Shown here in pieces: positions 49,605 to 57,701 of a stretch of 64,000 nt of DNA. How positions within the stretch are numbered: the first letter of the stretch is position 1; the number at the start of each line of letters is the position of its first letter. The notes under the pieces are model-generated. The model ran no database searches. It had not been told where the DNA came from and saw only the letters and a list, made by a program, of their open reading frames with translations. Where the stretch lies: contig NZ_JANUQM010000007.1 of NCBI RefSeq assembly GCF_030386795.1, forward strand, positions 248,001-312,000. Direction: 5' to 3'. This DNA comes from Streptomyces sp. S.PNR 29. Lineage in GTDB: Bacteria; Actinomycetota; Actinomycetes; Streptomycetales; Streptomycetaceae. The position numbers and the translations under genes are program-made.

Positions 49605-49700
49605 ATGCACGCCACCGCAGAACTGATCGGCGCCGCAGCCGCCCTCATCGGCCTCGGAATCCTGACCCTCGCGAGCGTCCGGAGCATCAGCCGCCGGTGA
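49605..49700 (+). CDS. Small membrane protein, 31 aa
   Basis: ATG 49605 has a strong GGAGG 5-6 nt upstream. The peptide is one hydrophobic helix (ATAELIGAAAALIGLGILTL) with a positively charged end SVRSISRR, which predicts a single-pass membrane microprotein with the C-terminus in the cytoplasm. It lies upstream of the trkA pair on the same strand, so a link to K+ transport (as with KdpF or other accessory microproteins) is possible but unproven. Confidence 0.6.
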   Translation: MHATAELIGAAAALIGLGILTLASVRSISRR

Positions 49701-50015
49701 CGGTGTGACCGGGCGTGGGGGTCCGCCTCCCGCCCGCAACACCCCCGCCTCCAACGCCGCCGCCCGCCCCAGGAGTTCCCCACAACCGATGCCCCCGACT
49801 GCCGTCGCGCCACCCTTGCCCGGGGCGTGCCGCCCGGCGGTGGTCCCGGGCGCCGGGCAGCCCCCTCGGCATGGCAGATACGTTGGAGACAGGCACGTTT
49901 TGAACGCGGCGCCCGGCCCCCCGGGGGGCATCACAAGCGGTATCCACCGGCATGATGTTGCCCTGCGGCCCGCACACAGGCCGCGACGTGTTGCCTGGCG
50001 AGCCGAAAGAGAGAC

Positions 50016-50066
50016 ATGAGCACGACATTCACGAAGGTCAGAGGGTCTGCAGGAAGCGCGGTGTGA
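50016..50066 (+). CDS. Possible 16-aa upstream ORF before trkA
   Basis: ATG 50016 is preceded by AAAGAGAG, and the frame reads MSTTFTKVRGSAGSAV before a TGA at 50064-50066, four bases ahead of the trkA ATG. Because trkA itself lacks a well-placed Shine-Dalgarno, this short ORF may deliver ribosomes to it by translational coupling. Confidence 0.4.
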   Translation: MSTTFTKVRGSAGSAV

Positions 50067-50070
50067 CGCG

Positions 50071-50742
50071 ATGCATATTGTCATCATGGGCTGCGGACGA
50101 GTGGGGTCCGCTCTCGCCCAGACCCTGGAGCAACAGGGCCACACGGTCGCCGTGATCGACCAGGACCCCACCGCCTTCCGCCGCCTGGGCTCCTCGTTCG
50201 GCGGTCGCCGGATCACCGGAGTCGGCTACGACCAGGACACCCTGCGCGAGGCGGGCATCGAGGAGGCCGGCGCCTTCGCCGCCGTCTCCAGCGGCGACAA
50301 CTCCAACATCATCGCCGCACGCGTGGCCCGCGAGATGTTCGGCATCGAGAACGTCGCCGCCCGCATCTACGACCCCCGCCGCGCCGAGGTCTACCAGCGC
50401 CTCGGCATCCCCACCGTCGCGACCGTCCGCTGGACGGCCGACCAGATGCTGCGCCGCCTGCTCCCCTCGGGCGCCGAGCCGCTGTGGCGCGACCCCACCG
50501 GCGGGGTGCAGCTCGCCGAGGTGCACGCCTCCACGTCCTGGGTGGGCCACAAGATCAGCAGGCTGCAGGAGGAGACGGGCGTCCGCGTGGCGTTCCTGAC
50601 CCGGCTGGGCGAGGCGATCCTGCCCACCTCGCAGACGGTGTTGCAGGAGGGCGATCTGGTGCATGTGATGATGCGCACCGACGAGGTCGACAAGGTCGAG
50701 GCGGCCTTCGCCAAGGGCCCTGAAGAGGAGGGCGGTCACTGA
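50071..50742 (+). CDS. TrkA-type K+ uptake regulatory protein (RCK), first copy
   Basis: A 223-aa protein. An N-terminal NAD(H)-binding RCK domain starts MHIVIMGCGRVGSALAQTLEQQGHTVAVIDQDP (GxGxxG at residues 7-12), and a C-terminal TrkA-C domain covers about 140-220. It resembles the CeoB protein of mycobacteria. RCK proteins gate potassium channels or transporters on the cytoplasmic face in response to NAD(H), ATP or c-di-AMP. Its TGA overlaps the ATG of the second copy by one base. No TrkH/KtrB channel subunit is in the window; the divergent KimA-like permease is the only K+ carrier candidate nearby. Confidence 0.92.
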   Translation: MHIVIMGCGRVGSALAQTLEQQGHTVAVIDQDPTAFRRLGSSFGGRRITGVGYDQDTLREAGIEEAGAFAAVSSGDNSNIIAARVAREMFGIENVAARIYDPRRAEVYQRLGIPTVATVRWTADQMLRRLLPSGAEPLWRDPTGGVQLAEVHASTSWVGHKISRLQEETGVRVAFLTRLGEAILPTSQTVLQEGDLVHVMMRTDEVDKVEAAFAKGPEEEGGH

Positions 50743-51419
50743 TGAGGGTCGCCATTGCCGGAGCCGGCGCGGTCGGCCGCTCGATCGCGGGCGAGCTGCT
50801 GGAGAACGGCCACGAGGTCCTGCTCATCGACAAGGCGCCGACCGCGATCTCGGTCGAGCGCGTCCCGCAGGCGGAGTGGCTGCTCGCCGACGCCTGCGAG
50901 ATCACGTCCCTGGACGAGGCGGCGCTCCAGCGCTGCAACGTGGTGATCGCCGCGACGGGCGACGACAAGGTCAACTTGGTCGTCTCCCTGCTGGCGAAGA
51001 CGGAGTACGGCGTTCCGCGCGTCGTCGCCCGGGTGAACAACCCGAAGAACGAGTGGCTGTTCAACGAGTCCTGGGGCGTGGACGTGGCCGTCTCCACCCC
51101 CCGCCTGATGTCCGCTCTGGTCGAGGAGGCGGTGAGCGTCGGCGACCTGGTCCGGCTGCTGCGCTTCAGCCACGGCGACGCCAACCTCGTCGAGCTGACC
51201 CTGCCGGAGGAGTCGGCGCTGGCCGGCACCCAGGTCGGCGACGTCGAGTGGCCCGAGGACACCTCCCTCGTCACCATCATCCGCGGCACACGCGTCCTCA
51301 CCCCGTCCCAGGACGACTCCCTGGAGGCGGGCGACGAGCTTCTGTTCGTGGCCGCACCGGCTCGTGAGGAGCAGCTGGAGGACCTGCTGTCGGTACGCCG
51401 GGACGGCGCGGCGAGCTGA
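50742..51419 (+). CDS. TrkA-type K+ uptake regulatory protein (RCK), second copy
   Basis: A 225-aa paralogue of the preceding protein. MRVAIAGAGAVGRSIAGELLENGHEVLLIDKAP is its RCK start, and the TrkA-C part ends in ELLFVAAPAREEQLEDLL. The equivalent in mycobacteria is CeoC. The tandem arrangement and the TGATG overlap indicate a hetero-oligomeric ring made at equal stoichiometry. Transcription ends at the strong hairpin 9 bp after the stop. Confidence 0.92.
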   Translation: MRVAIAGAGAVGRSIAGELLENGHEVLLIDKAPTAISVERVPQAEWLLADACEITSLDEAALQRCNVVIAATGDDKVNLVVSLLAKTEYGVPRVVARVNNPKNEWLFNESWGVDVAVSTPRLMSALVEEAVSVGDLVRLLRFSHGDANLVELTLPEESALAGTQVGDVEWPEDTSLVTIIRGTRVLTPSQDDSLEAGDELLFVAAPAREEQLEDLLSVRRDGAAS

Positions 51420-51427
51420 CCGGAGGA

Positions 51428-51479
51428 GTACGACGACGGAGGGCGCCCTGAACTGTCAGGGCGCCCTCCGTCGTCGTAC
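51428..51479. terminator. Bidirectional terminator, perfect 24-bp inverted repeat
   Basis: GTACGACGACGGAGGGCGCC... pairs perfectly with its downstream complement over 24 bp around a 4-nt ACTG loop. It sits between the convergent trkA copy 2 and DUF3159 genes, 9 and 16 bp from their stops, and should serve both. It is the longest perfect hairpin noticed in the window. Confidence 0.92.
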
Positions 51480-51495
51480 GGGACCGGGGGCTGGT

Positions 51496-52251
51496 CTAGG
51501 CCTCGCGCCGGTGGCTGCCCGCCGTCTCTCCGCGCTCCGCGGCCAGCGCCGCCTTCCGCTCCTCCTCGGCCTTCTCCTGGGCCTCCATCTCCGCGAACAC
51601 GTCGATCGGCGCGGGCGCCTTCGCGAGGAACACCCACGTCAGCCACACGGCGAGCAGGAACGGCGGGATCTTGAGCGCGACCAGCACCCAGCCGAGCTGG
51701 GTCGTGTCCGCCCACCAGTACAGCGGGAAGAGGATCGCGCACTTGGCGAGCAGGATCGCGCCCCAGGCGTAGCTGGCCTTGGCGTACGCCTTCTTGCGGC
51801 CGGGGTTGCGCGTGCGCCAGGAGAGGTTCTCCTTGAAGACCGGGCCGAGCATCAGACCGATCAGCGGCACACCGCACAGGGTCGTGACGATGTAGGCGAG
51901 GCCCAGACCCAGCGTGTAGAGCATGCCGGGCAGATAGAAGTCCTTGGCGTTGCCCGTCATCATCGCGAAGACGACACCGAAGGCGACGCCGAAGACACCG
52001 CTGAAGGCGTGCTTGACGGTGTCCCTCATCGCCAGCCGGACCACGACCAGCACCAGCGACACGGCCAGCGCCGCGATCGCCGACATGTGCAGGTCCTTGT
52101 TGAGCGTGTAGATCGTGACGAAGAGAAGGCCGGGCAGCACCGTCTCGACCATGCCCCGCACCCCGCCGAACGCCTCGAACAGCGCGGCTTCCGTCACCGC
52201 CCGGGCGTCGTCCGCGGATGTGTCTTCCGTCGGCTTGTCGAGTGACGTCAC
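51496..52251 (-). CDS. DUF3159 family membrane protein
   Basis: A 251-aa protein with five to six membrane segments. The family start EAALFEAFGGVRGMVETVLPGLLFVTIYTLN is followed by VFAMMTGNAKDFYLPGMLY and the highly conserved PLIGLMLGPVFKENLSWRTRNPGRKKAYAKASYAWGAIL. Its C-terminal tail is a charged helix rich in Glu/Lys. Function is unknown; it is conserved across actinobacteria next to an OB-fold protein gene and K+ genes, as here. It is 3 bp downstream of the OB-fold gene, so the two form an operon. Confidence 0.9.
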   Translation of the reverse strand: MTSLDKPTEDTSADDARAVTEAALFEAFGGVRGMVETVLPGLLFVTIYTLNKDLHMSAIAALAVSLVLVVVRLAMRDTVKHAFSGVFGVAFGVVFAMMTGNAKDFYLPGMLYTLGLGLAYIVTTLCGVPLIGLMLGPVFKENLSWRTRNPGRKKAYAKASYAWGAILLAKCAILFPLYWWADTTQLGWVLVALKIPPFLLAVWLTWVFLAKAPAPIDVFAEMEAQEKAEEERKAALAAERGETAGSHRREA

Positions 52252-52254
52252 CGG

Positions 52255-52653
52255 CTACTCCCGTCCGAGGGGTCTCAGTTCGTACTTCGGGTTGAACAGC
52301 ACCCGGCGGCCCCGGCTCATCGAGATCCGGCCCGATGCGATCAGCTTGCGCCCCGGCTCTATCCCCACGATGGAGCGCCTGCCGAGCCACACCACGTCCA
52401 GGGCGGCGGAGCCGTCGAACAGCTCCGCCTCCAGCGCGGGGACTCCCGCGCGCGGCCGTAGGGTGACCGTGCGCAAGGTACCAGCAACCGTGACGATCTG
52501 TCGGTCCTGGCAGTCACCGATCCGCGTGGCGCCGGCGGTGTCGGCGTCCTCCCGCAGCTCCTCGGACTCCAGGTCCTCCTGCGAAGAGGAGAGCCGGTCG
52601 AACATGCGCCGGAACCGGCCCACCGGCTTGTCGGAACGAGGAACAGGACTCAT
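52255..52653 (-). CDS. OB-fold nucleic-acid-binding protein
   Basis: A 132-aa protein. After an acidic N-terminus (RLSSSQEDLESEELRED), the OB-fold core covers about residues 50-125: DRQIVTVAGTLRTVTLRP, LEAELFDGSAALDVVWLGRRSIVGIEPGRKLIASGRIS, FNPKYELRPL. It resembles the tRNA-anticodon-type OB fold found next to DUF3159 in actinobacteria. It may bind single-stranded nucleic acid, but its role is unknown. It is the first gene of the pair with DUF3159. Confidence 0.87.
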   Translation of the reverse strand: MSPVPRSDKPVGRFRRMFDRLSSSQEDLESEELREDADTAGATRIGDCQDRQIVTVAGTLRTVTLRPRAGVPALEAELFDGSAALDVVWLGRRSIVGIEPGRKLIASGRISMSRGRRVLFNPKYELRPLGRE

Positions 52654-52717
52654 ATCTGAAGCGTACCGGGGTGCACTGACAGCTACGTACCCACCGGGGT
52701 CGGTGCCCGAACCGGCG

Positions 52718-53434
52718 TCACTTCTCGAAGCGGTACCCCATCCCCGGCTCGGTGATGAGGTGCTTGGGATGCGACGGATCCGCCTCCAGCTTCCGCCGCA
52801 ACTGCGCCATGTACACGCGCAGGTAGTTCGTCTCCGTCCCGTACGACGGCCCCCACACCTCCTGCAGCAGCTGCCTCTGGCCGACCAGGCGGCCGGCGTT
52901 ACGCACGAGCACCTCCAGCAGGTGCCACTCCGTGGGCGTCAGCCGTACGTCCCCGCCGCCCCGGTTCACCTTCTTCGCGGCCAGGTCGACGGTGAACTCG
53001 TCGGTCTCCACGATCACGTCGTCCTCGCCGTCCCGGACCGGCTCGGCGCGGCGTACGGCGGCCCGCAGCCGGGCCAGCAGCTCGTCCATGCCGAAGGGCT
53101 TGGTGACGTAGTCGTCGGCCCCCGCGTCCAGCGCGTGCACCTTCTCGTCGGAGGAGTGCCGCGCGGACAGCACCAGGATCGGCACCCGGGTCCGGGCGCG
53201 CAGGCCCCTGATCACCTCGACGCCGTCCATGTCGGGCAGGCCCAGGTCGAGGACGACGACGTCGGGGTGGCGGGCGGCGGCGAGCCGGAGGGCGGTGGCG
53301 CCGTCGTGGGCCGTGTCGACCTCGTACGTGCGCGCCTTGAGGTTGATCACGAGGGCACGCACGATCTGCGGCTCGTCGTCGACGACCAACACCCGCGTGG
53401 GGGCCTGCGGGGTCCCCCCGGTCGGGCTCACCAT
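52718..53434 (-). CDS. kdpE: KdpE response regulator
   Basis: A 238-aa OmpR/PhoB-type regulator. The receiver domain (12-127) has acidic pocket VVDDE, phospho-acceptor D63 in VVVLDLGLPD and the KPF lysine. The winged-helix domain (about 145-235) contains LTPTEWHLLEVLVRNAGRLVGQRQLLQEVWG and ETNYLRVYMAQLRRKLE, typical of KdpE. It overlaps kdpD by 7 bp. In other bacteria KdpE activates kdpFABC under K+ limitation or osmotic stress; no kdpFABC lies in this window, so it acts on genes elsewhere or on the nearby K+ genes. Confidence 0.93.
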   Translation of the reverse strand: MVSPTGGTPQAPTRVLVVDDEPQIVRALVINLKARTYEVDTAHDGATALRLAAARHPDVVVLDLGLPDMDGVEVIRGLRARTRVPILVLSARHSSDEKVHALDAGADDYVTKPFGMDELLARLRAAVRRAEPVRDGEDDVIVETDEFTVDLAAKKVNRGGGDVRLTPTEWHLLEVLVRNAGRLVGQRQLLQEVWGPSYGTETNYLRVYMAQLRRKLEADPSHPKHLITEPGMGYRFEK

Positions 53435-55968
53435 GAGGCCTGCCTCTCCGGTTCCGCTCGGTCCGGAAGTTCCCTGCGCGACTCGGCCGCGCGGAGCGTG
53501 AGCACCATGGTGAGGCCCCCGCCGGGCGTGTCCTCGGCGTTCAGCGTTCCCCCCATGGCCTCGGCGAAGCCGCGAGCCACGGCCAGCCCGAGCCCCACGC
53601 CCGCTCCGCGCGGGGCGTCACCGTACCGCTGGAAGGGCTCGAAGATGCGGTCCTTGGCCTCGTCCGGGACGCCCGGCCCGCGGTCGACGACCCGCACCTC
53701 GACCCGGTCGCCCAGGGCACTCGCCGACACGAGCACCTGGGCCGGGCTGTACTTGACGGCGTTCTCGACGAGGTTGGCGACGGCCCGCTCCAGCAGTCCC
53801 GCGTCCACGGCGACCATGGGCAGCGCCTCCGGAACGTCCAGTTCCACGCTGTCCTCGGGCACCCCGCCCAGCGCCATCGGCACCACCTCGTCGAGGTCGA
53901 TCTCACGGATGATCGGCGTGACCGTGCCGGTCTGCAGCCGGGACATGTCGAGCAGGTTGCCCACGAGGTGGTCGAGGCGGTCGGCGCCCTCCTCGATGCC
54001 CTCCAGCAGCTCCGCCCGGTCCTCCTCGGACCACGCCACGTCGTCCGACCGCAGCGAGGAGACCGCCGCCTTGATCCCCGCCAGCGGTGTACGGAGGTCG
54101 TGGCTGACGGCGGCCAGCAGGGCGGTGCGGATGCGGTTGCCCTCGGCCAGCGCACGTGCCCGGTCGGCCTCCTCCCGCAGACGCCGCCGGTCCAGGACGA
54201 CGGCGGCCTGGGCGGCGAACGCGGACAGCACCCGGCGGTCCTCGGCCGGCAGCACCCGGCCCGTCAGTGCGAGCGCCATGTGGTCGCCGACGGGCATGTC
54301 CACGTCCGCGTCCTCCGGCCGCTGCACCGGCCGCCCGAGGCCGACCCGCCCCGCACACGTCCAGGGCGCCACCTCGCTCTCCCGTTCCAGCAGGGCGGCC
54401 GACTCCATGCCGAAGGTCTCGCGGACCCGCTCCAGCAGCGCCTCCAGGCTGGTCTCGCCGCGCAGCACGTCGCCCGCGAGGAAGGACAGGATCTCCGACT
54501 CGGCGCGCAGCCGGGCCGCCTGGTCGGTGCGGCGGGCCGCCAGGTCGACGACCGAGGCCACGGAGACCGCGACGCCGACGAAGATCACCAGGGCGACGAT
54601 GTTCTTGGGGTCCGCGATGGTGAGCCGGTGCAGGGGCGGTGTGGAGAAGTAGTTCAGCAGCAGTGTCCCGAAGACGGCCGAGGAGAGTGCCGGGAGGAGG
54701 CCGCCGAGCAGGGCCGCCGCCACCGTCAGCGTGAGGAACAGCAGCATGCCGTTGGCGAGTCCGAGAGGCACGGTGTTGAGCAGGGCCGCGAGGATCGCCG
54801 GGCCGGCGACGCCGACCAGCCAGCCGCACAGCAGCCGGGCCCGCCCGAGCCGCGCGCCCCGGGCCACCGGGAGCCCACGCCCCCTGGCGACGTCGTCGTG
54901 GGTGACGATGTGCACGTCGAGGTCGGGTCCGGAGTCCCGGGCGACGGTGGCGCCGACGCCGGGGCCGAAGACGTACTGCCAGGTCTTGCGGCGCGAGGAG
55001 CCGAGGACGATCTGGGTGGCGTTCACCCCGCGCGCGAAGTCCAGCAGCGCGGCCGGTATGTCGTCGCCGACGACATGGTGGAAGGTTCCGCCCAGGTCCT
55101 CCACCAGCGTCCGCTGCACCGCGAGTTCCTTGGGCGAGGCCGAGGTGAGCCCGTGGCTGCGCGCCATGTACACCGCCAGCACCTCACCGCCCGCGCCCTT
55201 CTCCGCCAGACGGGCCGCCCGGCGGATCAGCGTCCGACCCTCCGGACCGCCGGTCAGGCCGACCACGATCCGCTCCCGCGAACCCCAGATCCGCGACACC
55301 CGGTGCTCACTGCGGTACTGCTTCAGGTACTCGTCGACCCGGTCCGCCACCCACAGCAGCGCCAGCTCCCGCAGCGCGGTGAGGTTGCCGGGCCGGAAGT
55401 AGTCCGACAAGGCCGCGTCGACCTTGTCCGGCTGGTGGATGTTGCCGTGCGCCATCCGGCGGCGCAGCGCCTGAGGCGACATGTCGACCAGCTCGATCTG
55501 GTCGGCCCGCCGCACCACCTCGTCCGGGACGGTCTCCTGCTGCCGTACGCCCGTGATCGACTCGACGACATCGCCCAGCGACTCCAGGTGCTGGATGTTG
55601 ACGGTCGAGACCACGTCGATGCCGGCGGCCAGCAGCTCCTCCACGTCCTGCCAGCGCCTGGCGTTGCGGCAGCCGGGAGCGTTGGTGTGGGCGAGGTCGT
55701 CCACGAGCGCCACCTCGGGGCCGCGGGCCAGGACGGCGTCCAGGTCCATCTCGGGGAAGGTCCCACCCCGGTACTCCAGCTGCCTGCGCGGGATCTGTTC
55801 CAGACCGTGCAGCATCGCCTCGGTGCGGTGCCGGCCGTGGTGCTCGACGAAGCCCACCACGCAGTCCGTGCCCCGCTCGACGCGGCGGTGCGCCTCGGAC
55901 AGCATCGCGTACGTCTTTCCGACGCCCGGTGCCGCACCGAGGTAGATGCAAAGCTTCCCGCGTCTCAT
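53428..55968 (-). CDS. kdpD: KdpD sensor histidine kinase
   Basis: An 846-aa kinase with the full KdpD layout. The N-terminal KdpD domain carries Walker A GAAPGVGKT (about 11-19) and DDLAHTNAPG. A universal-stress-protein domain (about 235-365) contains VVGLTGGPEGRTLIRRAARLA, the site where c-di-AMP binds in some homologues. Four membrane helices follow (about 385-490), then a GAF domain, HisKA with VSHDLRTPLAGIKAAVSSL and an HATPase domain with N box LVENAVKYSPAQV and GAGVGLGLAVARGF. It senses low K+ or turgor and phosphorylates KdpE. The 120-bp gap upstream holds its promoter. Confidence 0.93.
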   Translation of the reverse strand: MRRGKLCIYLGAAPGVGKTYAMLSEAHRRVERGTDCVVGFVEHHGRHRTEAMLHGLEQIPRRQLEYRGGTFPEMDLDAVLARGPEVALVDDLAHTNAPGCRNARRWQDVEELLAAGIDVVSTVNIQHLESLGDVVESITGVRQQETVPDEVVRRADQIELVDMSPQALRRRMAHGNIHQPDKVDAALSDYFRPGNLTALRELALLWVADRVDEYLKQYRSEHRVSRIWGSRERIVVGLTGGPEGRTLIRRAARLAEKGAGGEVLAVYMARSHGLTSASPKELAVQRTLVEDLGGTFHHVVGDDIPAALLDFARGVNATQIVLGSSRRKTWQYVFGPGVGATVARDSGPDLDVHIVTHDDVARGRGLPVARGARLGRARLLCGWLVGVAGPAILAALLNTVPLGLANGMLLFLTLTVAAALLGGLLPALSSAVFGTLLLNYFSTPPLHRLTIADPKNIVALVIFVGVAVSVASVVDLAARRTDQAARLRAESEILSFLAGDVLRGETSLEALLERVRETFGMESAALLERESEVAPWTCAGRVGLGRPVQRPEDADVDMPVGDHMALALTGRVLPAEDRRVLSAFAAQAAVVLDRRRLREEADRARALAEGNRIRTALLAAVSHDLRTPLAGIKAAVSSLRSDDVAWSEEDRAELLEGIEEGADRLDHLVGNLLDMSRLQTGTVTPIIREIDLDEVVPMALGGVPEDSVELDVPEALPMVAVDAGLLERAVANLVENAVKYSPAQVLVSASALGDRVEVRVVDRGPGVPDEAKDRIFEPFQRYGDAPRGAGVGLGLAVARGFAEAMGGTLNAEDTPGGGLTMVLTLRAAESRRELPDRAEPERQASW

Positions 55969-56088
55969 GCCCCATGTCTTCCGGTCTGCTGACTGCGCAG
56001 GGTCGACCTTACGGCCAGCAATCCTGACAAAAGGGCCCGGGCAGGGTCGCGGGGCCGTCTTTGACGGAACCCTGACGCACAGCGGCGG

Positions 56089-56781
56089 TCAGCCCTCGCC
56101 GATCTCCCCGTCGCGCAGCTCCAGCACCCGGTCGGCCAGGTCGAGCAGGGTCGAGTCGTGCGTGGCGACCAGGGCCGTGACCTGCTCGCTGCGGACGACC
56201 GCCCGCAGCAGTTCCATCACGGCGTGACCGGTCTCCGCGTCCAGCTGGCCGGTCGGCTCGTCGGCGATGAGGAGTGCGGGGTTGTTGGCCAGGGCGCGGG
56301 CGATGGCGACGCGCTGCTGCTGGCCGCCGGAGAGCTCGCCGGGCCGCTGGGCCGCGTGGTCGGCGAGGCCGACCAGGGAGAGCAGCAGCTCGACACGCTC
56401 CTCGCGCTCGCGCGGATGGGCCCGGCGCAGCCGCATCGGCACCCCCACGTTCTCGGCGGCGGTGAGGATCGGGATGAGCCCGAAGGACTGGAAGACGAAG
56501 CCGACACGGTCCCGGCGCAGAGCGAGCAGCCCGTCCTCGTCCAGCGCCGCGAGATCCTTCCCGTCGACCGTGACCCGCCCCTCGTCCGGCGCGTCGAGCC
56601 CGCCGACGATGTTGAGGAGCGTGGTCTTCCCGGAGCCGGAACGCCCCTTGAGGGCGACGAGTTCGCCGCGCGGCAGCTCGAAGGAGACCCCCCGCAGCGC
56701 GTGGACGGCGGCGGCTCCCCGCCCGTACGACTTGTGCACGTTCTCGACGCGCACCATGGTCTCGGTGACCACCTGGCTCAT
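56089..56781 (-). CDS. ABC transporter ATP-binding protein (LolD/MacB type) without permease
   Basis: A 230-aa ATPase. Walker A is GRSGSGKT (about 46-53), the Q-loop is FVFQSFGLIPILTAAENV, the signature is LSGGQQQRVAIARAL (about 147-161) and Walker B is LLIADEPTG followed by ATHDSTLL. The sequence matches the MacB/LolD/FtsE group that works with FtsX-type permeases. No permease is adjacent: upstream is the divergent end of the DUF3710 region and downstream is kdpD. It must pair with a permease encoded elsewhere. Confidence 0.9.
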   Translation of the reverse strand: MSQVVTETMVRVENVHKSYGRGAAAVHALRGVSFELPRGELVALKGRSGSGKTTLLNIVGGLDAPDEGRVTVDGKDLAALDEDGLLALRRDRVGFVFQSFGLIPILTAAENVGVPMRLRRAHPREREERVELLLSLVGLADHAAQRPGELSGGQQQRVAIARALANNPALLIADEPTGQLDAETGHAVMELLRAVVRSEQVTALVATHDSTLLDLADRVLELRDGEIGEG

Positions 56782-56894
56782 CTGCCCTCCCCCATGGGAC
56801 CGGGTCAGTATCCCCGCCGGGCGGCCGATCGATCAACGGTTCGGGCCGGGTCGGCACATGCCGCCGTCCCCACGTCACGGATCCGCACATGACA

Positions 56895-56926
56895 AAGGAC
56901 CGCACCGCGCGATGGGTGCGGTCCTT
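56895..56926. terminator. Terminator downstream of DUF3710 gene
   Basis: A perfect 12-bp inverted repeat AAGGACCGCACC / GGTGCGGTCCTT with an 8-nt loop, 19 bp beyond the DUF3710 stop on the minus strand. It separates the DUF3710-dut operon from the ABC ATPase gene. Confidence 0.8.
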
Positions 56927-56944
56927 CGGCGGTTCCTCCTACCG

Positions 56945-57700
56945 CTACCGGACCTCGGTGATCTCCGGTCCGCGCTGCAGCTGGCCCATGCCGCCGGAGA
57001 AGCGGGAGCCGCCCTCTTCCTGCTGGACCCCTTCGGGGACCATCTGCGCGTCGTTCGGCAGCTTCAGGACGATCGGGTCGCGAGGCGCCATCGGGCCCTC
57101 GCCGCGGACCACGACCGTGTCCCGGAAGATCTGCTCCAGCAGTCCGGCGGCCTGCGGCTGCACCGCGCCCTGGCCCGAGATCACGCCGCGCAGGAACCAG
57201 CGGGGCCCGTCCACACCGACGAACCGCACGACCTGGAAGCCGCCCGTGCCGTCCGGCAGCTGCACGGGCACCTGGGCCCGCAGCTCCCAGCCGAGCGGCC
57301 CCTCGACCTCGTCGACGATGCCACCCTGCTGGGTGATGCCGGTCGCGATCTCCTCACGCACCTCGCCCCAGATGCCCTCGCGCTTGGGCGCGGCGAATGC
57401 CTGCAGCTGGATGGCGCTGTCGTGCAGCACGACGGTCGCCGCGACGATCGCGTCGCCCGCGACCTCCACCCGCAGCTCCATGCCGTCGACCCCCGGCACG
57501 AACAGGCCGCCCAGGTCCACGCGGCCCTCGGCCGGGTCGCGTACCTCGGAGCTGTCCCAGGGGCCGTCGGGCCGCGGTTCGGGTTCGAGCCTGACCCGCT
57601 CGACCTCGTCGTCCGCCTCAGTGTCGACGCTGTCGACGACCTGCTCGGCCTCGCCGGCCGCGTCCTCGGCGGCACCCTTCTTCTTGCGACGTCCGAACAC
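56945..57700 (-). CDS. DUF3710 domain protein
   Basis: A 251-aa soluble protein. A basic start VFGRRKKKG and an acidic linker precede the DUF3710 domain (about 45-235): GRVDLGGLFVPGVDGMELRVEV, APKREGIWGEVREEIATGI and GVDGPRWFLRGVISGQGA. GTG 57700 was chosen because GGAAGGA lies 7 nt upstream and the FGRRKK start is standard for this family. It is next to dut in the same direction in many actinobacteria, with a 1-bp gap here. Function unknown. Confidence 0.9.
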   Translation of the reverse strand: MFGRRKKKGAAEDAAGEAEQVVDSVDTEADDEVERVRLEPEPRPDGPWDSSEVRDPAEGRVDLGGLFVPGVDGMELRVEVAGDAIVAATVVLHDSAIQLQAFAAPKREGIWGEVREEIATGITQQGGIVDEVEGPLGWELRAQVPVQLPDGTGGFQVVRFVGVDGPRWFLRGVISGQGAVQPQAAGLLEQIFRDTVVVRGEGPMAPRDPIVLKLPNDAQMVPEGVQQEEGGSRFSGGMGQLQRGPEITEVR

Positions 57701-57701
57701 G

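Larger units (their letters stand above)
49353..50070. promoter_or_regulatory. 718-bp divergent region between the K+ permease and trkA genes
   Basis: Unusually long for this genome. It holds divergent promoters, a 31-aa ORF (49605-49700), a 16-aa ORF (50016-50066) and a loopless 14-bp palindrome GCCCCCCGGGGGGC (49916-49929). On the minus strand, a TCATATAGGC patch near 49520 could be a -10 element, followed by a hairpin-forming GCTGC-CGAATCC-GCAGC segment. This may be a structured leader of the permease mRNA. A c-di-AMP (ydaO-type) riboswitch would fit the gene, but the conserved core is not convincing by eye. Confidence 0.45.

Noticed and set aside
49916..49929. GCCCCCCGGGGGGC palindrome as a regulatory hairpin
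   Set aside because: It has no loop, and such runs are common by chance at this GC content.
52718..56781. A local kdpFABC operon next to kdpDE
   Set aside because: Neighbouring frames encode an ABC ATPase, an OB-fold protein and DUF3159; no KdpA, KdpB or KdpC motif is present.
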